Source: an uncultured Anaerofilum sp. (lineage in GTDB: Bacteria; Bacillota; Clostridia; Oscillospirales; Ruminococcaceae). From it: a DNA stretch of 64,000 nucleotides. The position numbers were made by a program, and so were the translations under genes. Every line of letters starts with the position of its first letter. Within the stretch, counting starts at the first letter, position 1. Location: contig CALWZC010000006.1 of NCBI GenBank assembly GCA_944385935.1, positions 1 to 64,000 on the forward strand, given 5' to 3'. Below are positions 34,819-44,154 of this stretch, in pieces. The notes below the pieces were generated by a model, which was not told the origin of the DNA, did not search any database, and was given only the letters and a program-made list of their open reading frames with translations.

Positions 34819-35537
34819 TGCCCCATCGCTATTTTACCCGGGAAATAGAAGAAACCCATGCCATTCTAAGAGGACAGGAAGCCTATCATCTTAGTAAGGT
34901 TATGCGAGGAAAATGCGGACAAGAAATCATATTATGTGATGGACAAGGCACAGACTATCTTGCACAGATTACAGACATCCAAAAGGATACTGTGCAGCTA
35001 GAGTTGCTTTCCAGCAGTCCCAACCAGTCCGAGCCTCAATGCCAAGTGACACTATATGTAGGCTATCCCAAACAGGACAAACTGGAATGGATTATCCAAA
35101 AAGGGGTAGAACTGGGAGCAGTGCGCATTGTTCCCTTTTTCAGTAAGTTTTGTGTAGTACAGCCCAAAAAAGAGGAAGAAAAAAACCAGCGGTACCAGCG
35201 CATTGCTTTGGAAGCTGCCAAACAAAGCGGCAGGGGTATGGTTCCAGTGGTGGAAATGCCCCTTTCTTACAAGGATATGTTGCGACAGTTACAGCAGTTT
35301 GATGTTTCTCTGTTCTGCTATGAGTGTGGAGGACAGCCCCTTTCTTCTTATGTGTCTAATGCAAATACCATTGCCATTGTTACAGGCTCGGAGGGTGGAT
35401 TCAGCACAGAGGAGGCAGAACAAGCTCAACAGGCAGGGGCTAAGGTTATTGGTTTAGGCCCTCGTATTCTTCGGTGTGAAACTGCACCTTTGGCAGCACT
35501 GGCAGCAACCATGGCATGGAAAGGGCAGTTGCAATAA
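34818..35537 (+). CDS. rsmE: 16S rRNA (uracil1498-N3)-methyltransferase
   Basis: A 239-residue SPOUT-class enzyme methylating U1498 of 16S rRNA. Begins with the PUA-like MPHRYF region and ends with the knot motifs GSEGGFSTEEAE and GLGPRILRCETAPLAAL. ATG overlaps the prmA stop by one base, with AAGGGGG upstream. Confidence 0.93.
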   Translation: MPHRYFTREIEETHAILRGQEAYHLSKVMRGKCGQEIILCDGQGTDYLAQITDIQKDTVQLELLSSSPNQSEPQCQVTLYVGYPKQDKLEWIIQKGVELGAVRIVPFFSKFCVVQPKKEEEKNQRYQRIALEAAKQSGRGMVPVVEMPLSYKDMLRQLQQFDVSLFCYECGGQPLSSYVSNANTIAIVTGSEGGFSTEEAEQAQQAGAKVIGLGPRILRCETAPLAALAATMAWKGQLQ

Positions 35538-35665
35538 TTTGTATTTTGTAAAAAAATCCACAACTTCATTGTACAAAATACACGATTCATAGAGAAAAAC
35601 AAAAACTTTCGTAGTAAAAATTGCAATATTTGGACGATTGTGCAAATGAAAAGCAACTTTTTCTA

Positions 35666-35695
35666 TTGGAAAATCCTTGGCAAATACGCTACAAT
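35666..35695 (+). promoter_or_regulatory. Promoter of the HexNAc-activation pair
   Basis: TTGGAA (35666-35671), 18 bp, TACAAT (35690-35695). Confidence 0.6.
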
Positions 35696-35706
35696 GAGAG
35701 TAATCC

Positions 35707-35732
35707 GCAGGGGAGCAAGAGAAGCCCCCTGC
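35707..35732 (+). other. GC-rich 5' leader hairpin
   Basis: GCAGGGG/CCCCTGC (35707-35713 with 35726-35732) at the predicted 5' end of the transcript; no T-run follows. It may protect the mRNA end. Confidence 0.5.
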
Positions 35733-35784
35733 CAACACTTTGCAGATGGGCATAAAGCCCCGATTTATTGGAGGTAACAATATC

Positions 35785-36708
35785 ATGAAAAAGCCAATTT
35801 TGGTTGTTTTGGCAGCTGGTATGGGCAGCCGCTACGGTGGATTAAAGCAAATTGACCCCGTTGGCCCTAACGGAGAAGTTATTATTGACTATTCCATTTT
35901 CGATGCTCGTCGTGCAGGTTTTGAAACTGTTGTTTTCATCATCAAGCACGAGATTGAGGACGCTTTTAAGGCAGCCATTGGCGACCGTATGTCCAAAGTG
36001 ATGGAGGTTCGCTATGCCTACCAGCAGTTGGACGACCTGCCCGCAGGTTTCACTGTTCCCGAAGGCCGTGAGAAGCCTTGGGGTACCAGCCATGCAGTAT
36101 TGGCTGCACGGGATGTAATTGATGCTCCCTTTGCTGTTATCAACGCTGATGACTACTATGGCCCTGAGGCCTTCAAGGTAATCTATGACTACCTGTCCAC
36201 CCATGAGGATGATGACAAGTACCGCTATGCAATGGTAGGTTACCTGCTGAAGAACACTGTTACCGAAAATGGCCATGTTGCTCGTGGCGTTTGTGTAGAG
36301 AATCCTGACCACACTTTGGCTGATGTTACCGAGCGCACCAAAATTGCTACCTATGAGGGTGGAATTCACTTCACAGAGGACGACGGCAAAACTTGGACTG
36401 ACCTGCCCGGCGACACCTTGGTTTCCATGAACCTGTGGGGCTTTGGACCAAGCATTGTGCCCGAAATGCAAAACCGTTTTGCTGCTTTCCTAGAGGCTTC
36501 TTTGCCCACCAACCCCTTGAAATGTGAGTACTTCCTGCCTTTGGTTGTAAGCCAACTGATTGCAGAAAACAAGGCAACTGTACAGGTTCTGCAAAGCCAC
36601 GACAAGTGGTATGGAGTAACCTACAAAGAGGACAAGCCTGATGTTGTTGCAGCCATTGCAGCAAAAATCGAAAGCGGTTTGTATCCCAAGAAACTGTGGG
36701 AGGTATAA
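35785..36708 (+). CDS. Sugar-1-phosphate nucleotidyltransferase
   Basis: A 307-residue GT-A-fold nucleotidyltransferase with LAAGMGSRYGGLKQIDPVG at the N-terminus (nucleotide and Mg loop) and INADDYYG (about 117) as metal-binding Asp region. It is related to GalU/RfbA-type enzymes but to a subgroup often found next to a NahK-like kinase. Here the kinase gene follows after 4 bp, so I infer it converts GlcNAc-1-P or GalNAc-1-P to the UDP sugar. Gal-1-P is an alternative substrate. Start has GGAGGT. Codon use is highly biased as in ppdK. Confidence 0.8.
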   Translation: MKKPILVVLAAGMGSRYGGLKQIDPVGPNGEVIIDYSIFDARRAGFETVVFIIKHEIEDAFKAAIGDRMSKVMEVRYAYQQLDDLPAGFTVPEGREKPWGTSHAVLAARDVIDAPFAVINADDYYGPEAFKVIYDYLSTHEDDDKYRYAMVGYLLKNTVTENGHVARGVCVENPDHTLADVTERTKIATYEGGIHFTEDDGKTWTDLPGDTLVSMNLWGFGPSIVPEMQNRFAAFLEASLPTNPLKCEYFLPLVVSQLIAENKATVQVLQSHDKWYGVTYKEDKPDVVAAIAAKIESGLYPKKLWEV

Positions 36709-36712
36709 GGAA

Positions 36713-37828
36713 ATGAGCTTGAAACCTGCTGAAGAATTGCTGCAAGAGGCACTGTCTGCATGGGAATGGGGCGGCACTGTTGTAGGTGCTGTTCGCTATG
36801 GTGCCGGACATATCAACGATACCTTCTGTGTATATACCCAAACTGCTGAGGGCGATTGTGTTCGCTTTATTTTGCAGCGCATCAACACTAACACCTTCAA
36901 AGACCCCGCAGGTCTGATGGAGAATATCTCTGGTGTTACCAGCTTTTTGCGCAAAAAGATTGAAGAAAAGGGCGGCGATACCAGCCGTGAAACCATGAAC
37001 GTAGTTGCTACCAAAGAAGGCAAAAACTTCTATGCAGATAGCAACGGTGGTGCATGGCGTGTATATACCTTTGTAGAGGGCACTGTTTGTCTACAAAAGG
37101 TAGAAAGCCCTGAGGACTTCTATGCAAGTGCTTATGCTTTCGGTCAGTTCCAGCAGTTGCTGGCAGACTATCCTGCCGCAACTTTGCACGAAACCATTGC
37201 CCGTTTCCACGACACTGCAAACCGCTATGCCAACTTTGAAAAGGCACTGGAGGCAGATGCTTGTGGCCGTGCAAAGGACGTGCAGGCAGAAATTGAGTTT
37301 GTAAAAGCTCGCAAGGCTGATTGCAGCATAATGGTAGACCTGTTGGCACAGGGCAAGCTGCCCCTACGTGTTACCCACAACGACACCAAGCTGAACAACA
37401 TCCTGATGGACAAGACCACCCGCACCGGTATTTGTGTTATCGATTTGGACACTGTTATGCCTGGTTTGGCTGCCAATGACTACGGCGATTCCATCCGTTT
37501 TGGTGCAAATGACTGTGCCGAGGATGAAAAAGACCTCAGCAAGGTAAACTTCAGCCTGCCTTTGTTTGAAACCTACACCAAAGGATTTTTGGCTGCTGCT
37601 GGCAGTGCTCTCACCGATTTGGAGAAAGAAACTCTGCCTTGGGGTGCTCGTTTGATGACCTTGGAGTGTGGTATCCGTTTCTTGACCGATTATCTGGAAG
37701 GTGACCACTACTTCCGCGTACATCGTGAGGGCCATAACCTAGACCGTTGCCGTACCCAGTTTAAGCTGGTAAGCGACATGGAAAAGGCATGGGATGAAAT
37801 GATGGCTATTGTAAAGAAATATAGCTAA
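36713..37828 (+). CDS. nahK: N-acetylhexosamine 1-kinase (NahK-like)
   Basis: A 371-residue aminoglycoside-phosphotransferase-fold kinase that phosphorylates GlcNAc/GalNAc at C1. It matches bifidobacterial NahK (LnpB) from memory along its length, for example GAGHINDTF, ITH-type loop LRVTHNDTKLNNILMD (catalytic Asp in HND, about 223) and DLDTVMPG...DYGDSIRFGA. The partner phosphorylase GH112 at 46227-48395 releases the HexNAc substrate. Ends before a strong terminator. Confidence 0.88.
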   Translation: MSLKPAEELLQEALSAWEWGGTVVGAVRYGAGHINDTFCVYTQTAEGDCVRFILQRINTNTFKDPAGLMENISGVTSFLRKKIEEKGGDTSRETMNVVATKEGKNFYADSNGGAWRVYTFVEGTVCLQKVESPEDFYASAYAFGQFQQLLADYPAATLHETIARFHDTANRYANFEKALEADACGRAKDVQAEIEFVKARKADCSIMVDLLAQGKLPLRVTHNDTKLNNILMDKTTRTGICVIDLDTVMPGLAANDYGDSIRFGANDCAEDEKDLSKVNFSLPLFETYTKGFLAAAGSALTDLEKETLPWGARLMTLECGIRFLTDYLEGDHYFRVHREGHNLDRCRTQFKLVSDMEKAWDEMMAIVKKYS

Positions 37829-37848
37829 TTCTATCCATAACATCACCC

Positions 37849-37882
37849 AAAGGAGCACCTGTTACAGGTGCTCCTTTTTGTT
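37849..37882 (+). terminator. Terminator after nahK
   Basis: Perfect 13-bp stem AAAGGAGCACCTG/CAGGTGCTCCTTT (37849-37861 with 37865-37877) and T-run. Confidence 0.92.
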
Positions 37883-37979
37883 CTTTTTAGCAAAGGGCAA
37901 CCCTATAAACAGGGATATGGCTTTTCTTATACTTCGTGGTATAATAAAAAACAAATGACAACACAAAGGAGGTAGCGTA

Positions 37980-39566
37980 TTGTACAGGCTGATGATTGTA
38001 GATGATGAAGAATCCATCCGCCAAGGCATGGCAAAAAGTGTTCCATGGTCAGAGTGGGGCTTTGAGGTAACTGCTTTGTGTGCCAATGGTCAAGAGGCGG
38101 TACAAGAAATTGAAAGAAACCCACCAGATGTGGTTTTGTCGGATGTGCGAATGCCAAAAATGGATGGGTTGGAATTGATGCAATGGCTGAACAAAAACCA
38201 CCCTGAAATAAAAATTGTCATTTTGTCTGGTTACAGCGATTTTGAATACTTGAATATGTCCATCAAAAATAAAGTGACAGAATATCTGCTAAAACCTACA
38301 GATTTGGATGAATTTGAAGAAGTGTTCCGTCGCATGAAGACTGTTATGGACAAAGAACAGCAAACCAGAAAACAGCAGAACAAAAAAGACCAGTTGTTGT
38401 TTTTTGCATGGCTAGACAAACTCCTTCGAGGTCGTGCCACTACTGCTGAAACAGAAATGTTTGTAGATAAAGCAGAAGAATACAATGTGTTTTTGGAAAA
38501 CAGTGCAGTAATTGTGTTAAATTTAGACCAAAAAGACAATGACCCCAACACTTTGATACACACAAAAAATCAACTTGCACAGTTGGCTTCCCAACAAGGT
38601 GCTGTACAATTTTTTGTTAGTAGTGAAGATGCTGTCACAGGCATTTATGGAACGGATGTAGATAGCGATTTAGACTATAAGGAACTTTTTGCATGGATAA
38701 AAACGGTACAACAGCAGGTTCGCAGTCAGATGGGAGTCTCGGTTTCGGCAGGTATCAGTGAACTTTGCACCGAAATGCAGATGTTGCCCCAAGCCTATGA
38801 ACAAGCAAAATGCTGTGCCCAACAGAATGTATTTTGTGGCAGTGAAAGCATTTTTCGATATAGTCAGCTTGAAGAGGAGATTCCCCAAAGGGAGGCATAT
38901 TTCCGAACCGAGCAGATAGAACAAGCCCTATTAAATCAGCAAAATCAGCAAATAACCGACGAGTTACAGCGGGTATTTTCGCTGTTTCATCAACATCCCT
39001 TGAAAGAGTACAGGTATATTGACCAGTTGTGTTTGTCCTGCTTGTTTGAGTTATCCCGTTGGGCATTGCAATACAATGTGCGTGCAGAAAAAGTTTTGCA
39101 CCGTTCTGCTATTGCTTACAGTGATATTTATAGTTGTCACAGTTTGGATGCAAAATGTATCTTTATGACAAATGTTTTGGATTGTTTGCAACAAGAACTA
39201 GAAAAACAACGTAGCTCCAACCGAAAAAGCAGCAGTGTGGCCTATCAGGTGCGGCAAATTGTGGATAGGGATTTCGACAACAATTTGATGTCTTTGGAAT
39301 ATGTAGCCGGAAAAGTACACAAAAGCCCTGCCTATATTTCAAAGGTATTTAAAAATGAACTAAACTGTAATTTTAGTGATTATATTACCCGCCGGCGAAT
39401 GGAACACGCCGCCGAGCTGCTCAGTCATATAGACCACCCTAAAATTTATGAGATTGCTGCCCAGTGTGGTTATGCAGATGTGTCAAACTTTATTAAAGTA
39501 TTTAGAAAATACCACAACGAAAGCCCCAGCGAATACAGAACAGGGTTGCTGAGAGGGCTGCAATGA
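37980..39566 (+). CDS. YesN-type response regulator with AraC DNA-binding domain
   Basis: A 528-residue regulator: receiver domain with DDEES and phospho-acceptor VVLSDVRMPKMDG (Asp about 54) and LKPTD, a long central region, and a C-terminal AraC/XylS double HTH (about 420-525; KSPAYISKVFKNELNCNFSDY). It should activate the sugar transporter and enzyme genes downstream. TTG start at 37980 with GGAGG 7 bp upstream; an extended -10 (TGG-TATAAT, 37937-37945) lies upstream. Overlaps the kinase gene by 4 bp (ATGA). Confidence 0.9.
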   Translation: MYRLMIVDDEESIRQGMAKSVPWSEWGFEVTALCANGQEAVQEIERNPPDVVLSDVRMPKMDGLELMQWLNKNHPEIKIVILSGYSDFEYLNMSIKNKVTEYLLKPTDLDEFEEVFRRMKTVMDKEQQTRKQQNKKDQLLFFAWLDKLLRGRATTAETEMFVDKAEEYNVFLENSAVIVLNLDQKDNDPNTLIHTKNQLAQLASQQGAVQFFVSSEDAVTGIYGTDVDSDLDYKELFAWIKTVQQQVRSQMGVSVSAGISELCTEMQMLPQAYEQAKCCAQQNVFCGSESIFRYSQLEEEIPQREAYFRTEQIEQALLNQQNQQITDELQRVFSLFHQHPLKEYRYIDQLCLSCLFELSRWALQYNVRAEKVLHRSAIAYSDIYSCHSLDAKCIFMTNVLDCLQQELEKQRSSNRKSSSVAYQVRQIVDRDFDNNLMSLEYVAGKVHKSPAYISKVFKNELNCNFSDYITRRRMEHAAELLSHIDHPKIYEIAAQCGYADVSNFIKVFRKYHNESPSEYRTGLLRGLQ

Positions 39567-41383
39567 AACACAAGCTGCGGAGAGAAAAAGGGTTGCTGTG
39601 GCAGATGATTGCTGCAATGGTGGCAGTGTTGGTTCCGCTGGGGTTGGTTATCAGCCTTTTATTTGCACAATCCAGCAATGTAATGAAAAAAAACTGGGAC
39701 TCCACCCAAAAAAATAATACCCGCATTATCAGTGGGCGGATTGATGACTATGTGCAGGGGGTATATAGTGCCTCTGATGCCTTTGCTACTGACCCACGTA
39801 TGCAAGAAAAGGTGGATACAGTGTACAAGCAGCGCAGCCAAAAGTTGTTGGCCATGCGGTATATCAAAAATAATCTCTTTGCCGGGTATAATCTTTTGCA
39901 GGACAACCCTCAAATCAGTGTAATTTACCACACAGGCAATGGACAAATATTTAATTTGCTAGACCCATCGCAGGATGAAACCATTGTACGACAGGTACTG
40001 GAGGAACTAGGGGTAAATGAGCCAGAAAAATTGGGAAAATTTTGCTGGTACCCCTTGCAGGACAACCAGTTTCAAAGCAACCCATACTGGGAAATTCGAA
40101 AAGATAGAGTAGTGGTAGGCAGCCGAAGGATTTATCAATCTGCAAAAATGCAGTATCCCTATGTACACATTTTTGCCATCCAAGAAAAAAAGCTCTACGA
40201 CCTCTATGCAGACATTGCCGCAGAAGCACAGGTAGAAGTGTATCTGCTGGACGAAAATAATAACCTGTTATCCTCCACACAGGAATTTGCTGTGGCAAGT
40301 GGGCAGCCTCCAGAGTATGTGGAACAATGGGTAAACATGGATACCGACGAAAGCATGATTGCCTTTGGAGATACAGCCCACACATTTTATCGCTGGAAAT
40401 CCACGCTCAACGGATGGACAACTGTTCTGGTTGCTCCTCGCAGTGTCATTTTAACCCAAATGCAGGTGTTATATACCAAAGTGCTTTGGGTGTTGGCAAT
40501 TGGTGTGGCAGCAGGTATCTGGTCTATTGCTCGGTTGTATTATCGCTTTACTGCTCCTTTGTCTAAGGTGGCAAAAGCAATGCAGCAGGTGGACAAAGGG
40601 GATTGGAATGCCTATGTGTCCCCCAGTGGTGGGCAACAAATTTCGGATATGATGGAAACTTACAATCATATGCTAGAGAGCCTCAACCGAAACTTTGATG
40701 CTCGCTTGGAGTTGGAACGGAAAGAAAAGGAATTAGAAATGCAGGTGTTGATGACACAAATCAATCCCCATTTCCTCTACAACACTTTGGAAACTATTGT
40801 ATGGAAAGCCGGAGAGGCTGGGCGGCCAGATATCGGCCGAATGGCTGCCTCTTTGGGTAAGCTCTATCGTCTTTCCATCAGCGGTGGTATGACTGTTCCC
40901 TTACGGCAGGAGCTAAGTCATCTCCAAGCCTATATGAATATCCAACAAACCCGATGCCCCAATCAAATCCAGTATGTAAAAAAAGTTTCGGAAGAATTGC
41001 TAGATAGCAGTATGATTTTGAAACTTAGCCTGCAACCAGTGGTGGAAAATAGCATTTTGTATGCTATGGACGGACTAGAACGCCCCATGACCATTCGGAT
41101 AAAGGCCCATATGCGGAAAAATTGTCTGATGGTTTGGATTACAGACAATGGCAAGGGAATGGGGAAAGAACAGCTAGAGCAGTTGCGCCAACGGTTGCAA
41201 TCCGCCAATCAACCTCCCCCCGACCCCCAAAAACGAAGGCGGAGCACAGGCATTGGTCTTTGGAACATTGTGCAGAGAATGAAAATGCACTTGGGCACTG
41301 AAGCTACCTTTGCTGTTTATAGCAAAGAAGGATGGGGTACCTGTATCAAAATGGTATTTCCACAAAATCCAACCATTTCATAG
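39563..41383 (+). CDS. YesM-type sensor histidine kinase
   Basis: A 606-residue membrane kinase of the carbohydrate-sensing His_kinase/HATPase (LytS/YesM) class. Helix 1 (about 13-34), extracellular Cache-like domain, helix 2 (about 305-327), HAMP, then the phospho-acceptor TQINPHFLYNTLE (His about 400) and ATP-binding motifs LQPVVENSI, DNGKGM and GIGLWN. Partner of the regulator with which it overlaps. Position between nahK and the ABC genes suggests it senses the galacto-N-biose type sugar or binding protein (inference). Confidence 0.9.
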   Translation: MKHKLRREKGLLWQMIAAMVAVLVPLGLVISLLFAQSSNVMKKNWDSTQKNNTRIISGRIDDYVQGVYSASDAFATDPRMQEKVDTVYKQRSQKLLAMRYIKNNLFAGYNLLQDNPQISVIYHTGNGQIFNLLDPSQDETIVRQVLEELGVNEPEKLGKFCWYPLQDNQFQSNPYWEIRKDRVVVGSRRIYQSAKMQYPYVHIFAIQEKKLYDLYADIAAEAQVEVYLLDENNNLLSSTQEFAVASGQPPEYVEQWVNMDTDESMIAFGDTAHTFYRWKSTLNGWTTVLVAPRSVILTQMQVLYTKVLWVLAIGVAAGIWSIARLYYRFTAPLSKVAKAMQQVDKGDWNAYVSPSGGQQISDMMETYNHMLESLNRNFDARLELERKEKELEMQVLMTQINPHFLYNTLETIVWKAGEAGRPDIGRMAASLGKLYRLSISGGMTVPLRQELSHLQAYMNIQQTRCPNQIQYVKKVSEELLDSSMILKLSLQPVVENSILYAMDGLERPMTIRIKAHMRKNCLMVWITDNGKGMGKEQLEQLRQRLQSANQPPPDPQKRRRSTGIGLWNIVQRMKMHLGTEATFAVYSKEGWGTCIKMVFPQNPTIS

Positions 41384-41408
41384 GGGAAAATATGCCCCCT
41401 TAAAATAG

Positions 41409-41435
41409 CCAAAAGAGAAAGATTTCTCTTTTTGG
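41409..41435 (+). terminator. Terminator 1 after the kinase gene
   Basis: CCAAAAGAGAAA pairs with TTTCTCTTTTTGG (41409-41420 with 41423-41435). Followed by TCAAA. Confidence 0.7.
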
Positions 41436-41485
41436 TCAAAGAATATTCATATAAATGTCGTCCAATTTTTAAAAACAACACAAAG

Positions 41486-41540
41486 AAAAGGAATATTGCA
41501 CAAAAAACCTATAAGGTTATTGGGCAATATTCCTTTTTTG
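41486..41540 (+). terminator. Terminator 2 before the binding-protein gene
   Basis: AAAAGGAATATTGC/GCAATATTCCTTTT (41486-41499 with 41524-41537) with a 24-nt loop that has its own ACCTATAAGGT arm, and a T-run. Same TTTTTGGTCAAA tail as terminator 1. It could also be an attenuator. Confidence 0.7.
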
Positions 41541-41599
41541 GTCAAAAATGAACCATAAAGAGTAAAATGCGCCTATGGTTTGTGTACGCTGTCCAGCGG

Positions 41600-41605
41600 T
41601 ATAAT
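41600..41605 (+). promoter_or_regulatory. -10 element upstream of the binding-protein gene
   Basis: TATAAT at 41600-41605, 63 bp before the start codon. No good -35 at 17 bp (GGTTTG), fitting an activator-dependent promoter served by the AraC-type regulator (inference). Confidence 0.5.
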
Positions 41606-41668
41606 AAAGTTGCAACAAACAGCCGCCCAGTAAAGCGGCTTTGAAAATATTTTTAGGAGGAGAATCCC

Positions 41669-43099
41669 ATGAAATTTGCAAAAAAAGCAACCGCACTTAG
41701 TATGGCAGGCTTGATGGCTGCAAGTGTTCTGGTAGGCTGCGGTGGAGGAGCTTCCAGCAATAGCAACAGCACCAGTGGCAGCACCTCTGGTTCTCAAAGT
41801 TCCAGCACTCCTGCTGACCCCACCAAACCCTATGCTGGCACCGTTTTGAAGTATGCTTGTACCGATACTGCCGCAGTGGGTCCTGAGAATGTAGACCTAT
41901 TCAAGATGGTTGAGGAGAAAACTGGTATCATCATCGAGCCCATGATTATCCCCAACAACCAGACTGGTGAGCTTGACCGTACTTTGGTTTCCTTGCAGGC
42001 TGGTGAGTCCATCGACCTGATTTACAAAACCAACTCCGACCTGAGCCCCTTCTATGCAGCTGGCGTTTTGGAGCCTGTAGATGAGCTGGCAGCAAACGCA
42101 GGTTACGACATGGAGAGCGTATTTGGAAGCAGCTTGCCTGTAATGGCAGACGGCAAAACCTATGGTTTGCCCGCTTTCAACGATATCTGGTGTGTATTCT
42201 ACAACAAGGCTGTATTTGATAAAGCTGGTGTTCCTTATCCCTCTGGCGATTGGACTTGGGATGAGTACATTGAAACTGCAAAGAAGCTGACCAATGTAGA
42301 CGAGCAAGTATACGGCAGCTTGATGCTGGACTACGGTTCCTATGACTACATGTATGCTATCCAAAGCGGTGCAAAGCACTACAAAGAGGATGGCACCATC
42401 AACTACGATGACCCTCTGTTCCGTGAGAGTGCTGAATGGTATTACAGCTTGGGCAACGACCTGAAGATTCAGCCCAACATCACCGATTATCGCTCGGGCT
42501 TGCATGTATGGAACGGCTTTGTTTCTACCGGTGTTTCCACCGATGGCAAGTACGACAAGCCTGTATACGGTATGTGTGTTGTAGGTAGCTGGGTTGCTTC
42601 CATGCTGACCAACACCGAGAAATATCCCCGTGACTGGCAGGCAGGTATTGCACCTCTGCCCCATCCAGAAGGACAGGATGCTTCCACTCTGTCTGTAATC
42701 GGTTGCTATGCAATCCCCACCACCAGCCAGAACAAAGAGGCTGCTTTTGAGGCTTTGAAGTGCATTGCAGAGAATCAGTACTCTCTGGGTTATGGCCGTA
42801 TTCCTGCTCGTATCGACCTGAGCGACACCGAGATTGACGCTTATATCAACGACAAGTTGGTTCCCACCTACAAGGAGACCGATGACATCACTGCTGAGAT
42901 GTTTAAGGATGCATGGTTCTCTGATATGACCATCTTGCCTGAGAAGGTTGTTGGTCCTGCTGGTTCTACCATCGAAAATCTGTGGGTTTCCGAGGGCGAG
43001 ATGTACGGTACTGGCAGCCAAGACTTGGACACTATGATGAAGAACATGATTCAGAAGTCCAACGATGCTATTGCTGAGGAGAATGCTTCCAACAGCTAA
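41669..43099 (+). CDS. ABC transporter sugar-binding lipoprotein
   Basis: A 476-residue extracellular solute-binding protein (family 1). Signal peptide with lipobox LVGC (Cys about 24), a Ser/Gly/Asn linker, then the binding fold. It would capture the disaccharide outside the membrane for the two permeases encoded next. AGGAGG ribosome-binding site. Codon use is highly biased, in line with abundant expression. Substrate galacto-N-biose/lacto-N-biose is inferred from the locus. Confidence 0.9.
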   Translation: MKFAKKATALSMAGLMAASVLVGCGGGASSNSNSTSGSTSGSQSSSTPADPTKPYAGTVLKYACTDTAAVGPENVDLFKMVEEKTGIIIEPMIIPNNQTGELDRTLVSLQAGESIDLIYKTNSDLSPFYAAGVLEPVDELAANAGYDMESVFGSSLPVMADGKTYGLPAFNDIWCVFYNKAVFDKAGVPYPSGDWTWDEYIETAKKLTNVDEQVYGSLMLDYGSYDYMYAIQSGAKHYKEDGTINYDDPLFRESAEWYYSLGNDLKIQPNITDYRSGLHVWNGFVSTGVSTDGKYDKPVYGMCVVGSWVASMLTNTEKYPRDWQAGIAPLPHPEGQDASTLSVIGCYAIPTTSQNKEAAFEALKCIAENQYSLGYGRIPARIDLSDTEIDAYINDKLVPTYKETDDITAEMFKDAWFSDMTILPEKVVGPAGSTIENLWVSEGEMYGTGSQDLDTMMKNMIQKSNDAIAEENASNS

Positions 43100-43145
43100 A
43101 ATCCCTTAAGTTTGGCGGGAAACATCTGCCAATAGCAAGAAAGAC

Positions 43146-43185
43146 CGCCGCAGAACAAGCCTTGAAAAAGGGCTTCTCTGCGGCG
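43146..43185 (+). other. Intergenic mRNA hairpin in the ABC operon
   Basis: CGCCGCAGA/TCTGCGGCG with an inner AAGCC/GGGCTT helix between the lipoprotein and permease genes, without a T-run. Such hairpins commonly stabilise the upstream mRNA so that the binding protein is made in excess. Confidence 0.7.
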
Positions 43186-43226
43186 ATTTGTATAAACAAC
43201 AATTTTTTAAGAGGAGGCAACAGGCT

Positions 43227-44135
43227 ATGGCAAAAAAGCCAAGACACAAACTAACCCGTGCTGAGCGCAGCGAAGCAGCCGTGGGCTATGCTTTTGTGCT
43301 GCCCTACCTTGTGGCATTTGTTATTTTCACTGGTATTCCCTTTATTTCTGCTTTCTTGATGTCCTTTGTTAACATTAAGTTTATCAGTAAATTGGATAAC
43401 TTAAAGTTTATGGGCATTGATAACTTTATCCGTATTTTCACCACTCAAACCGTACGCGACGCGCTGTTCCGTACCTTTATTTACTCTCTCATTTATGTGC
43501 CTGTTATCATGGTAGTTAGCTTTGTGTTGGCATACTTGCTAAATAAGGGTGTATATGCGGTAAAGCCCATCCGTTCCATGGTATTTTTGCCCTATGTTTC
43601 TAACATGATTGCTGTTGCTATTGTATGGCAGATTATGCTAGGACCCCGTGGACCTTTGTACGCTGTACAAAAGCTTTTTGGCGCAGAACAACCGCTGATT
43701 CCCTTACTTAGCCCCCAATGGGCATTGCCTACCGTTGTACTTATTTCCGTTTGGAAAAGTATTGGTCTAAACTTTTTGACCTATCTGGGCGCATTACAGG
43801 GCGTTTCTCAGGATTTGATTGAGGCTGCTGAGATTGACGGTGCAAACAAGTGGCAGCAAATTACAAACGTGGTTATTCCCAGCGTATCTCCCACCACCTT
43901 TTTCTTGTTGATTTCCTCCATTATCACATCTTTGCAAAACTTTACTGTTATTCAAGGTCTTACCGGTGGTGGCCCTGGCGAATCCACATGGGTAATGAGC
44001 TTGAGCATTTACAACTACGCATTTACCAAGTTTGATACTAGCTTTGCTGCTGCACAGGCTTTGTTGATGTTTGCTGTGGTTATGGTGATTACCCTTATCC
44101 AGTGGCGAGGACAGAAAAAATGGGTGAACTATTAA
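43227..44135 (+). CDS. ABC sugar permease (MalF/UgpA type)
   Basis: A 302-residue inner-membrane subunit with six helices and the cytoplasmic EAA loop EAAEIDGANKWQQITNVVIP (about 200-220) that docks an ATPase. Start MAKKPRHKL at 43227 with GAGGAGG 9 bp upstream; an earlier in-frame start overlaps the hairpin. Followed after 19 bp by the second permease. Confidence 0.9.
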   Translation: MAKKPRHKLTRAERSEAAVGYAFVLPYLVAFVIFTGIPFISAFLMSFVNIKFISKLDNLKFMGIDNFIRIFTTQTVRDALFRTFIYSLIYVPVIMVVSFVLAYLLNKGVYAVKPIRSMVFLPYVSNMIAVAIVWQIMLGPRGPLYAVQKLFGAEQPLIPLLSPQWALPTVVLISVWKSIGLNFLTYLGALQGVSQDLIEAAEIDGANKWQQITNVVIPSVSPTTFFLLISSIITSLQNFTVIQGLTGGGPGESTWVMSLSIYNYAFTKFDTSFAAAQALLMFAVVMVITLIQWRGQKKWVNY

Positions 44136-44154
44136 GAAAGGAGATGGACACACT

